Made by a program: the position numbers and the translations under genes
NCBI GenBank assembly: GCA_947462335.1
Contig: OX381717.1
Location: forward strand, 19,211,166 to 19,275,165
Reading direction: 5' to 3'
DNA length: 64,000 nt
From: Harmothoe impar
Lineage: Eukaryota; Annelida; Polychaeta; Phyllodocida; Polynoidae
Part shown: positions 22,175-33,500 of the stretch, one piece after another
How positions within the stretch are numbered: position 1 is the first letter of the stretch
Layout of the letters: each line of letters begins with the position of its first letter
Notes under the pieces: model-generated
What the model was told of the DNA's origin: nothing
Databases searched by the model: none
Seen by the model: only the letters and a program-made list of their open reading frames with translations

Positions 22175-24667
22175 TCAGACCTTCATTTGCCGAGACTTTT
22201 TTTCCGCACTTTTTATCCTTCTTGCTAGAAGCTCGAATTGGTAAATTTTTTTAGGCCTACCCCGGCCCCGCTTTAATTTACCAATACCAGGAGGCATAGG
22301 TTTTTTCTCATCTGAGGGTATCACTAGTTTCCTAGGTCTACCAGGACCACGTCGTTCCGGGGTGGTCGCTCTCCACTCAGTGTTATCTGACTTCGAATGC
22401 TCCCCTGGCTTCGAATGCGCTGAAGCATCACCCTGCCACCGGCGTAGGCGAGCTACATTGGATTTATACAGGCGTCCCAACAAGGATTTGATCACCACAG
22501 TGGATTCTGAAACAATCGGAACCACAGTAAAGGGACCATCCCAGTTGGGTGACAACTTTAGCTGTTGTAGGGGGTCGTGTAGCCTAACTACTTCATCCCC
22601 CACTTGAAAGGACCTAAGCTTCAAACCTACGTCATAGCCCACTTTTTGCCATGAAGCAGATTTGCTTAGTTCACATCGAAGCATCTCGTATGCGGACTTG
22701 AATTGATCCCTCAATGCCTCCACGAACATCACCTGACAGGGTGTTTCAGCGTTTATCCCAGCTACGCCAAACACCAAGTCAGCAGGCATAATCAAATCCT
22801 CTCCGAATACCAACAAATTGGGGGAACAACCGGTGGAAGCATGCACCGTACTATTATAAGCATGTACCACAAACTCGCATTGCTCGTCCCAATAATCCAT
22901 CTGACTGTTGACCAGAGGCTTCAGGACTTGTATCAAGGTTCTGTCTAACCTTTCTACTTGACCATCAGACTGAGGCCTGTACGGATTCGTTCTGGTTTTG
23001 CATATAGCAAGGTTATGGCACATTGCTGCCCATAACTCAGATTCGAATTCTCTGCCTTGATCACTATGCAACATCAAGGGCACGCCTAGATGAAGCACCC
23101 AACCCTTTACAAATGCACGAGCACATGTATGAGCCTTGTGATCTTTCAGAGGAAACACTCTAGTATACTTCGAATAGTAGTCGGAGATCACCATCATGCA
23201 CGTGTTTCCATCAGGAGTGGTTTTTAGGCCACTAATGATATCAACCGCTATGCGCGCAAATCTAACTCCCCAAAGCTCTTGAGTTAGTGGCAACTTCCCC
23301 AGGCCTTCACCTGGTTTGCTCAGACAACAATCTGGACAAGTAGAGATCCACCTAAGCAGATCTTTACTCATGCCAGGCCAGTAATACCTTCTGGAGAGTC
23401 GCGCAAGGGAACGCTTCTTTCCAAAATGCCCACTGGTCTGATGTCCATGTACGAAATACATGATATCCCTTCGCATAGCTGTGGGTATCACGATTTGTCG
23501 AATTTTGGCCTTGTAAGGTGTTATCTTCCACCTACATAAGATACCGTCAACAACAGTTAGCTCAGACCATTGAGCAAGTAGCTGTCTCATTTCCCGGTTC
23601 TCAATCGAAATGGTTGGTCTTTGCGGTTGGGCACCACTGGAGACCTGTTCAATTAGTCTCGAAATGACAGCATCACCCTTCTGGAATTGCCTGATGGTTT
23701 CGGTGGACCATTCCATTGCTTTAGAATGTCCTACATCATACGGCATTCGAACTCCAGCTATTACAGCATTATGGGCTCCACAATCATCGCAATCCATTCT
23801 AGAACATTTCCGTATGGGTCTTCTCGAAAGGGCATCAGCATTGATATGCTTGCTCCCTGCTCTGTGTTGGATTTGGCTATTTTCCAACCCGAACTCGGAC
23901 AAGTGGGTCAGCCATCGACCGATCATTCCTTCTGCTTCCTTAAAGTTTAACAGCCACCTTAAGGACGAGTGATCTGTCCGTAAAGTAAAGTCACCTCCCC
24001 AAAGGAAGTGCTTAAACTTCTTCGTATACACCACTACCGCCAACAATTCGCGCTTAGTGGTACAGTAATTCCTCTGGGCCTTATTGAGGGTATTACTAGC
24101 GAAAGCCAGTGGCACTTCTATCCCCTCTTGCATCTGGGATAGAGCAGCACCTATACTGTCATTACTGGCGTCTGTGTCCAGTATGAAATGTCCATCAGCT
24201 GTTGGATATTTCAAAACTGGGGTGGTTCGAAATAGGTTCTTCACGGCTTCGAATGCTAGATCTTGTTCCGGACCCCATGGGAAAGGCTCCTTCCTTCTAC
24301 CCGGAGTCCAGTGAGCTAGAGCCTGCATAGGCTGAGCTATTCTGGCATACCCCGGTAGGAAGTCTCTGTAGTAACTACAGAAGCCCAGAAAGGACCGTAT
24401 GTCTTTAGGTCCCTCTGGCTTTTCCCATTCCGATACAACATCTAGTTTCTCAGGATCCGCCTTAACCCCCTCAGTGGATATTATCCGACCGAGATAGTTA
24501 ATAGAAGTCCTAAATAGGTGACACTTCTTCGGTTTCAATTTCAAACCATGGGTTATCAACCTCTCGAAAATTTTGACTAAAGTAGCCAGGCACGATTCGA
24601 AGGTCTTCCCGAAGACAATTACGTCGTCCAGGTACAACAAGCACATCACCAAGTCCACCTCCTGCAT
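22175..24667 (-). CDS. pol: Ty3/Gypsy-type pol fragment: RT (from YLDD), RNase H, integrase, AT-hooks
   Basis: An 830-residue open frame. RT starts abruptly with its catalytic box YLDD at residues 12-15; fingers and most of the palm are missing. RNase H follows with the DTDAS aspartate, TKREL glutamate and TDHSS aspartate. Next comes the integrase zinc-binding HHCC region (HGHQTSGH ... CPDCC), then the DD35E core with aspartates in AVDI and HSDQG and the glutamate in GQVER, then a WDGPF (GPY/F-type) segment. The order RT-RH-IN is that of Ty3/Gypsy (Metaviridae). The tail has two AT-hook-like motifs, RRGPGRPRKL and KRGRGRPKK. The frame has no internal stop. It is truncated at 24,667-24,668, where plus-strand retroelement sequence begins. 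TTCGAA words are frequent here as in the zinc-finger block, suggesting both belong to one element. Confidence 0.9.
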   Translation of the reverse strand: MQEVDLVMCLLYLDDVIVFGKTFESCLATLVKIFERLITHGLKLKPKKCHLFRTSINYLGRIISTEGVKADPEKLDVVSEWEKPEGPKDIRSFLGFCSYYRDFLPGYARIAQPMQALAHWTPGRRKEPFPWGPEQDLAFEAVKNLFRTTPVLKYPTADGHFILDTDASNDSIGAALSQMQEGIEVPLAFASNTLNKAQRNYCTTKRELLAVVVYTKKFKHFLWGGDFTLRTDHSSLRWLLNFKEAEGMIGRWLTHLSEFGLENSQIQHRAGSKHINADALSRRPIRKCSRMDCDDCGAHNAVIAGVRMPYDVGHSKAMEWSTETIRQFQKGDAVISRLIEQVSSGAQPQRPTISIENREMRQLLAQWSELTVVDGILCRWKITPYKAKIRQIVIPTAMRRDIMYFVHGHQTSGHFGKKRSLARLSRRYYWPGMSKDLLRWISTCPDCCLSKPGEGLGKLPLTQELWGVRFARIAVDIISGLKTTPDGNTCMMVISDYYSKYTRVFPLKDHKAHTCARAFVKGWVLHLGVPLMLHSDQGREFESELWAAMCHNLAICKTRTNPYRPQSDGQVERLDRTLIQVLKPLVNSQMDYWDEQCEFVVHAYNSTVHASTGCSPNLLVFGEDLIMPADLVFGVAGINAETPCQVMFVEALRDQFKSAYEMLRCELSKSASWQKVGYDVGLKLRSFQVGDEVVRLHDPLQQLKLSPNWDGPFTVVPIVSESTVVIKSLLGRLYKSNVARLRRWQGDASAHSKPGEHSKSDNTEWRATTPERRGPGRPRKLVIPSDEKKPMPPGIGKLKRGRGRPKKIYQFELLARRIKSAEKKSRQMKV

Positions 24668-24782
24668 CTACAAGGACACAGTAAGACATTCTAAAACAAC
24701 ACTTATAGACACTGTACCTATTATACCTATAGACATAACTACCCCACCCACCTCTCCCATTCGTGTTGAACCCACTGTCAAC

Positions 24783-26075
24783 ATGGCCGGAGACGATCAG
24801 GTAGAAATACAAAGACAACGAGAACTAGATGATAGGATATCAAGAAAATTAGACGAACAACTAGCGGCCCACAAGGCAGAGCTAGAAAGACTCAAATCTG
24901 ATATCGCAGACTATAGAAACAACAAGTCCATTAGCGACCTGGCTAGCGCCATTTCAAAAGCTAACAAGTACACCATCCGTGAACCCATCAAATTCTCAAA
25001 GCCAGACATTAAGATGAGCACCAGAAAGTGGTTCACCGACCTAGAACGCTTTGTTAGACTGAAATACCCTCAAGAAGATCACCCCATCCATGTCACTTGT
25101 GCAGTCTATCTAGCTGGACCAGCGTACGAATGGTACAGTATTCAGCCCACTAGTGTACAAGATGATTATGACCTTATAAAGAAGGGACTCATTCACCACT
25201 TCAAGGATGTCGAGAACGACATCAAACTATTGACACTGTCCCCATTTGATCCCACCCTACACACCATGGAAGAATGGCTAAAGGACGCCAACACCCACTT
25301 CCAAAACAAGGGGGTGGACATAGAAGCTGCCATAATCCAGGTAGCCACTGTACTAAACGAGGACTACCGAGAGGCGATCAGAGCGGAAAGTCCTACCACA
25401 TGGGCCTCCCTCTGCAGAGCACTCAGGTGTGCATACCTGTACAAGAAGACCTCCACACATAAGGTATCATCCCTATCCAACAACACCCTAGACCCAGTCA
25501 TAGCTGCTCAGTTAAGGGAAAAGGACAGGGAGAATGAGAAACTGAGAGACCTTCTTCAGAAGCAACAGGAAGTAATGGAGACCGAACATACAGTAGCTGC
25601 TATGGGGGGTGGTAAACCAAAACCCACCTACCACAAACAAGCAGCTACACCTACACACCAATCTCCACCAACTGACTTTGCATTACCACCCAACTATAGA
25701 GGGAGGAGAGAGGACTTCGACATCAACTACGTTGACAACATAAGGAAGGCACGTTCAATGGGCCTCATCCCTCCCACCCACCGATTCAAAGGGGGACCCA
25801 AAGACATCATAACCCTTCTTCAAACGGGTTCCCTACCCCCACATCACTTCAAACTCATCCAGAGCCAACAACAACAACAACGGTAGCAGCCACAACAGCA
25901 ATCATGGCAGCCACCACAACAACAACAACAATGGCCACAACAACAACAACAACAATGGCCACAACAACAACAACAACTACAACTTCAACCAACGCCACAA
26001 AACCCCACTCCACAGTACACCATGGCACAGCTCGTCAGCATGATGAACGACCTCACCAAGACGACGGGAAACTAG
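24783..26075 (+). CDS. gag: Retrotransposon gag, with in-frame UAG and 62-codon extension
   Basis: The ATG at 24783 follows a short leader. The first 367 codons have an N-terminal coiled coil (residues about 5-50), then a retrotransposon Gag-type helical core (WFTDLERF ... YLAGPAYEWY), a helical Glu/Lys-rich linker and a C-terminal Gln run. No CCHC knuckle is visible. A TAG at 25884-25886 interrupts the Gln tract, but the same frame continues as Gln/Pro/Trp repeats to a second TAG at 26073-26075. The stop is followed by CAGCCA, matching the CAR-YYA context of leaky tobamovirus stops. Upstream of 24,668 the sequence switches to another element, so the 5' LTR and leader are lost. Base composition (ACA-rich) is unlike the minus-strand pol. 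Confidence 0.78.
25884..25892 (+). other. UAG-CAR-YYA stop-readthrough context
   Basis: TAG CAG CCA in the gag frame, within a (CAA)n stretch that continues on both sides in the same frame. CAR-YYA after UAG is the known leaky-stop consensus of tobamoviruses; readthrough here is inferred. Confidence 0.5.
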
Positions 26076-27490
26076 GTTGTCATCCTATGGATAGGCCTCA
26101 TCAGGATGACAAAACAGTCCCCAACACAGAAGACACAGCATCGCCCATCGACGACACGCCACATGACCCACAGACAATCCACAACGCTGCACCAGTGCGC
26201 GGGAAACCCGCCGACGTCCAAGCTACTCTGGAAGTCGTCCCCCCACCACTCCCCGACCTACACATGGAAGAAGGTGAGCAGAGTGTTTTGTTTATCAACA
26301 TGGTCAATGGCAATATAGATCTACAATTCAAAGATACCAACATCCCCAGTCTAGTAGACACAGGAGCCACCGTCTCTTGCATGAGAGAGGGTCTAGCCTC
26401 CACTCTATCGAAACTAGTTCCTCATGAGTTTTCATGAATCGGGTCCAAAGTTTATCTTGCCGATGGAGCATTGTGTCACATCAAAAGAGCTATCAAAATC
26501 AAATTCAAAATTCAAGGCAAAACATTCAGTCATCAATTTGCAATTCTTCCAAATTGTTCCTCACCAATCATACTGGGAACAGATTTCCTATCAAAGACTA
26601 AAAGCAAAATCAATTACTCCACTGACCCAACTCCAAAATCTCAACCAATCAGGGCAGTGAGAGCCATTACGATACCTCCATTTTCCGAAATGGCCATAAC
26701 AGGCCAAGTCACATGCTACCACTCAGTCAGTCAAATCAATGGTATAACAGACAATTTTGACAGATCAGACAAACTTCCAAATTACATCGTACAACGTTCA
26801 GTCGTGACACCTGACCAAAGAGACAGACACCCACTGATATTATTGAATATCACATCTAGAATCTGCAAAATCCAGAAGGGTGAAATCGTAGCCTTATATA
26901 CAAAAACAGACATAGACAAAGAAAATCATATATTATCGACAGGCTACGACGAGACACAACCCGAGGAAACAGACAGAGACATAGACATAGACAACAACTC
27001 CACTATCAGTGACAGTGCATCATCAACAGGGTCAGACAAAACATTCTATGTACCAACTCCAACATACTCAGAGTATTCTGACTCCGACATGGATCAATCC
27101 ATGTCAGACGACGAAGATCATATAAATATGGTACAAGATACGACAGGTCACGACGAACAGGACATAGACAAAGACATATACATAAGGAAGGACGTAGACA
27201 TAGAACCAGAAAAAGAAAAATCACACGTCTTCCAAAAACCAGACTGCCTCACAGAAGATCAATTCACAACATTTTGCCAATTAATTGAAGAATACGACGA
27301 CATATTCGTGGGAAAAGACAACATGATTGGAAGAACCCATCTGTACACCCATAAAATCAACCTGATCCCAGACGCCAAACCCTTACAGTTCTACCCATTC
27401 AGAATGGCCCCGCACAAAGCTGAACGACTTGAAATTGAATGTCAGAAGCTGGTAAAGCAGGACATTCTGGAGGAAACCAAAACGGGTCAA
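25904..27490 (+). pseudogene. pro-pol: Retrotransposon pro-pol start: aspartic protease and N-terminal RT, broken
   Basis: The frame is -1 relative to gag and overlaps it by more than 200 nt. The first visible ATG is at 25904, but entry by frameshift is more usual. The protease has the active-site DTGA at 26357-26368 and the flap-side ILGTDFL at about 26,570-26,590. Between them an in-frame TGA (26435-26437) breaks the enzyme. An acidic linker rich in D and T follows, then the start of RT (HKINLIPDAKPLQFYPF ... LVKQDILEETKTG). At about 27,487-27,503 it passes into transporter intron 6 sequence, so the RT catalytic part, RNase H and integrase are missing. Nonfunctional. Confidence 0.75.
26435..26437 (+). 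other. In-frame TGA inside the protease domain
   Basis: Protease sequence reads through in the same frame on both sides of the TGA, so this is a nonsense substitution and not a domain end. Confidence 0.8.
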
Positions 27491-27566
27491 CCTAAAAGGG
27501 GAAAATCACCTGAAATTAGCTGGTACTGTATCTTTAAAGAAAATCAAGGTATAACAAAGTACCTAC

Positions 27567-30500
27567 TTGCATTTCTGCCAGCCTGGCGAAGTCGGGAGTT
27601 ATGAAGTAGCGGATACCTTGTCCAGCCCCTGTCTTCAGGCAGGCTTGTATCAGTAAGGCCAGCATCACCACGTAAGGAAGCAGTGCCGTCACGTAACTCA
27701 CCTGTTAATGAATGGTAACACAGTTTAACATTACACTCAAAAAGTAAACTTGTCTCCAGACTCTTCCAAGTGACAGTCATAAAATAAACGAGTCAAAAAC
27801 TTGTCTACGTGATAAGGTAGCGGGTCTTCTAGCTGGAGATAGAAGACCCGCTTGGCATGTGCCAGCCCAAAACCGGACATTTGCCAGCTCCAGATTCTAT
27901 TTGTGGGATGGTAACCTTACAGGTTAGACAACGTTTGACTGGTAACCTTACAGGTTAGACTACTTTTATGATAGTCACTTCAACGAGTCTGGAGACAAGT
28001 TTACTTTTTCAGTGTAGCATCCAACCAGCGTGGTCATAGCAGGACTTTTGTGTATTTGATTAAAAATCTTGGATTCTCATTATACTCACATCAGTCAGTT
28101 TGTTTAATCAGCCAGAAACCAGAAAAAAAAACACCACATGAGTGTACATTCCATCTGCGCACTCTTCATTTTAGGAAAGTTCCTAAATTATATACAATTT
28201 ATTTGAAATAAATCCAGTAAACATGTAATTCAGTGAACATAACATGATCAGTATATAATATATGGCGATTCCAGGAAGTTGTGTTTTTGATTAAGATTCA
28301 ATAATCTTACTACATCTTCATCGTTTAATAGGTCATCCACTTGGACTTCAATTTAAATTGAATAACAAAATATCTTTTTTCTTTGCATATATTTTTGCCT
28401 GATCTATGCCCCCGATTTATTGCCAAGCCCAATCACTATGGTGAGCCATTTTATGACTCCCATAAGGGCTTCTAGACATAAGCTGGTTTGGATAAGCTAT
28501 TGAAGGCTGATTCCGAGTCAAGATCTCAAGATCTTTCCGAAAGACAATTTTTAGATTATTTAAAGTTTTGTTACTTTCCACGGATTTATAACCTATTTCC
28601 GAGCCTCTGTGCAAGAGGACATAACACAAGAGCCATAGTTTGATATTTTCTTCTGTCCTCTACTATCATTAGAACCCGGGTAATGACACATGGACCTGTA
28701 ACCCTGAGAGTCTCTCTATAGTAGTCCTCTGAAAATGGCTAGAATTGAGGGTTTCCTTACCAGAGCAGACACCCCACCCCAAATGAGCAAGCCAAACCCC
28801 TGAAACTATCTGAAATTTTGATTAGAAATTTTGGGAGGACAATATAGAGACAGAGGGCAACCAGAAAAAAGAATTACATGGAAATTGGAAGTGGTCATCC
28901 AGGAGCCTCTGGTTGAGTTGACACGGAATCAGCCTGGACAATTAAGAATCCTACTGGCCTGTAAAGCTGTAATAACCACACTACACAGACTGTGCTGCCA
29001 GTCATGTAATGTAGGTTAACCAGCCATTAGGGCTCCCCCAGCTGGTGGCATGTTGAAATTAGGCCAAAAAAAAGAGGTATTTTTCAGGTAACATGGAAAG
29101 AAAATGTAGGGTCGGTAAGTCAGATTTTGTTTTGTTTTAAATTATTATTTTTTAAGCCTGAAAGTACTAGCCAGCCTCTCCCAAGACCCTAAAATTTACC
29201 AAAATAAGGTTAGAAATACGAGAATTTCTTCGATATTGCATAATAAAGGTAGGGTCGGCCCTGCTTTGATAGGGTCTGCCTGAAATATACCATTTTTTCT
29301 TTGGCCTTAGCTAATGGAAAATGGGGCTGATGATCATACGTAACCTACCTTCCCCCATGATTTGGGTCCCATGCTAAGTGCCAGCACTATCAGGGTCCAG
29401 GCAAGCAGCAGACACACAGCTAGACGCCACTCTATACCTCCAATGTCATCTATACCATTAGACAGGCCCAACACAACTCTTCTGAAATTGAGATTTAGAA
29501 GAAAACCACGTTAATAACAAAGTTAGTAAGTGGTTCTGGTTGTGTATTGGTAAATAGTCTTGTTGTATCATCATATACCCTTTAAGGACCATGCTATCCT
29601 TAAAGGGTTAGGGAGTGTTCATTTATTAATTACAGGGGGGGGGTGAGATTTTCATTTGTTACGCCCCCCCCTCAAAAGCGTGTGGAACATTTCGTGCCCC
29701 CCCTTGCCGAAGGAGGTGAACAATTTTCGCCCCCCCCTTTGAACTATAGTAATGCGCTGGCTTTTTTACTAAAAAGGACTTAAATTTTTACGCCTCCCCC
29801 TCAGGACGGGTTGGAAAATATTACGCCTCCCCCCCTGTAACTAATAAATGAACACTCCCTTAAGTAGCATGTACAGAGTTGAATATCAGTTAAAACGCAC
29901 CAATGTTGAATTATAAAATCACATTGCAATTGCTTTCATTAACTATTTCCTTGTGTTTGACATCATTCCCTATGGCAGGAATAGACTGAACATAGTGATT
30001 CCATTCAGGTTGTTGTGTTGTGATTGCAGGCTAAATCCAATGGTGTTATGATGCACCCCTAACAGGTCTTGATTTCTGCGAGCAGAGAGTTATTCATTTG
30101 TGACAGTATATTGTAGTTTTACTATATCGAATGATGAATGAGAGCCTCCAAACTTCCCATACCCGCATGCAATCACCTAAAATGAACTGACATATCGTAA
30201 TTGACCTAATAAGCGCCCTCCCCCTAATAAGCACCCGCGCCCTTTTTCACATCTTTTCGAGAATTTTTTATTTGTTCCTCAGATTTTGTTACTGTTTTAC
30301 ACCTTTATGTTACATGGAGCATTTAATACCTGTGCAGGTGTTAAGGCAAAGCTAAGTGTGAAGGTATAGGGGTGTGTAGAACCTTTGTAGAGGTCACTGA
30401 AGTGAGCAAGTAGTCTGTATAAGAGAGATATTGGGGGCGCTTATCAAAATGGATATTTAAGGCTTATTTTTCCACTTAAAATATTTGTTAAGCCCCAAGA

Positions 30501-33500
30501 CCGCTCATCACATCGAATACGATGGTAGCTTTAAGTAAACTTACTGGAAGTACTCGTCACTGGGAGTACGACCGGGGGCTTGATCCCAGGAGTTGAAGAC
30601 GTTGTCGGGGTTGAGCACTGGTATACACGTTGAGTTCATCCAGTCCCAGTTACCTCCAGCGTTGTCACAGGCCCGGCTCGCATCCATACAGTCTGACATA
30701 CAAGGGAAAGTAGGATGATACATTTTAAAACCCAACTAAGAGTTAGACAGGCACATAACGCCGTTCATAGGCTGTGCCAAGAGGTTCTCAAGAAATATAT
30801 ACCAAAACAAAATTGGGAGAACTCCAGCTGGAATTGGAGTGATGGAGCTTGGCGAGTGAGATGGCTGTATAGGGTATCATGGGAAGGTGTGCAACTAGGA
30901 GTCCACGGTGAAGTATGGACGTGACAAAGACGTGAAATGGATTCTACATACCACTAGTGTCTACAACAACCACTAGATGGGGCTAATAATGCCCTAGTGG
31001 TTGTTGTAGACACTACTGATGTGTAGAGGCTATTTGTCACGTCCATAGACCAGGGTGGACTATCCTGAGCCACACTGAAGATAGCATGCGCCGGGGTCGC
31101 TCTTATCAATCAGGCTGTCCTACAGTGTAAGGGTGGACTTCCAGTTACCCTATATATAGCCTACTCACTCTCCAAGCTGATGGCTTGTTAAAACCTGTGG
31201 ATGTAAGGGACTAGAGGAGGGAGGTGATGGAGGAGAAGTAAAACTATTGATGTTGTAGAATTTGGAACTTGTGTCATTAAAGTGGCATAATCACCAAGTG
31301 TATGCCACTCACAATTCTAGTACTGTTATAGTCTACTATGTGGTTAAGTGCGAGAGGTGAGAACGTCCCTTCAAGGCAACATTGTACATGTAGGCCTCCC
31401 TTGAAGAGGGGGCCCTTTGGTATATGAAGGTTCCGATTTCAGGTGAGACAATGATTGAAGTAAGACATAACAAGAACAAACATGACAGGATAAACAATGA
31501 CATCAAGTGTGGTGAAGAAATAATGGTATCATGCCTGAATGCATGGGCTGGTTATCACACAAGGAGTTTATGTATGGCAGCCAAGACCTTTATAATGTCT
31601 AGGCTCATAATAGGAAAATCTTTAGCCTTTTACGGCTGCATACTTTAAATGTAGATATTATAGCGCTGTACATATTTTTTTAAATCCTCAAAAATATATA
31701 GAAAACAAATATTTATACAGTATCAAATTAAGATACCAAATATAGGAAATCTGCGGATTTAAATCCACGCTAAATTGTACTTTTTAGCAAATCTGCAGAA
31801 ATTTATAGCACCAAAAATATTTACGTTTACAGTAGTGCATCATTGTATTGCCACATGGACACTGCAATATTCTTTTGGATATATAGATCTAAGGCATGTC
31901 CATTGATGCATTGATGCATCATGTGAGCAAAACGCGTAGCATTTTCACACACTATGTCATCCTTAAAGGTTTAAAATTTGAAAGACAAACTAAAAATATT
32001 TACCGCCGGTGTTCCATTCATGGATGCAGCTCGCCCAGGGTAGTTCAGCAGAGAAGGAGGCCGCGATGTAATACATGGAGTAGGCCATGAACATGACAAA
32101 GTAGGTGTTGAACAGGAAGCTGACGATGCACATACTCCACCCCACACCTACAATGATAAACGGTGTCATGTATGGCCATGTCTCATGAGATTGATTCAAA
32201 TGAAAAGTGTTTGACCAGGTGTAGTCTTTGACCAGCAAGTTTCAAAAGGGCTGAAATGGGGGCTATGTACACCAAAATGGGGGGAAAAGGTTAATGGATA
32301 TTCTAGCACCATATACTACAAACTTCCTGGCATTTCTGTGCACATAACCCCCATTTCGGCCCTTCTGAAACTTGCTGCTCAAAGACTACACCCGGTCAAA
32401 ACTTACACCTGGTCAAAGACTACACCCGGTCAAAACTTACACCTGGTCAAAGACTACACCCGGTCAAAGACGTTTCACATGTTTCAATCTCATGGGACAC
32501 AGCTATATGCTGTGCACCTCATTAGCGCAATATCTTATGCTTCAAGAAGAAGATGTCAGGGGAAATCCTATTCTTTGTCCAAAGATATGGACGTCCCTGG
32601 TCCCCCAGGGGATGCTTCTTAAGATAGCTAACCCTAAGCCTAACCCTAGTTGTTATCAGAGAGAACTAAGCTAAGCCTAATGCCCTACCCTAACAATTGA
32701 GCAGGACTCCAATATAACTACAATGGTAAATATCATATATTACTGTATTTGTCCCGGGGGCCTGACAGTTGGCCCCCGGGACAAATGCCCCCCCCCCCGG
32801 GGCCAAATGTCGGGGGCCAAATGTTAGGGGGCCAAGTGTCCGGGGCGCCATGAGCCCTGGAATCGTTTGATTTTTACCATTGTAGGTATACTCCATTTGA
32901 TACCTACAATGGTAAAAATCACATATATCTGTAATAATCCACTCTAGATCTACAAGGGTAAACAATGACATCTGTGTTTGCAATACTTCAACAGTTACCT
33001 ACAATTATACCATAGCTTCTTTGATCAGATTAAACTTCCAACCTAACCTAAGCTGAAACTGTACTCCAATTAAGTGCATACATCTTCATTATAGATATTT
33101 ACTCCGTCCAACATTATACCTACAATGATAAGCAGAGACCGGTCAATTTGCAGTGAATCAATTGATACCTGTTAGGGATGCTGCTTAAATAAATGGATGG
33201 TAAAATTGAAAAAATGAAAAAATCTTTGAGGATTGTACAACTTTGTTGGATTGTTAAACATAATATAGGACCATTCAAGGATAATTATAGTACATTGTGT
33301 GCAAAATGATTATGGACATACAGCATTTATTTCATGTGGAGAACCAAAGTTACTATGCTTAATTACTGACATGGCTGTTCTCCGCTCTCCCTGGGGAGAA
33401 ACTGATGCCCATTCTCCATGGGCTGTTTCTCCATGATGGCGTCCATAAAATAGCTATGAAACCAATATCTAAATATCGTTTTTGAATATGATTTATTAAT

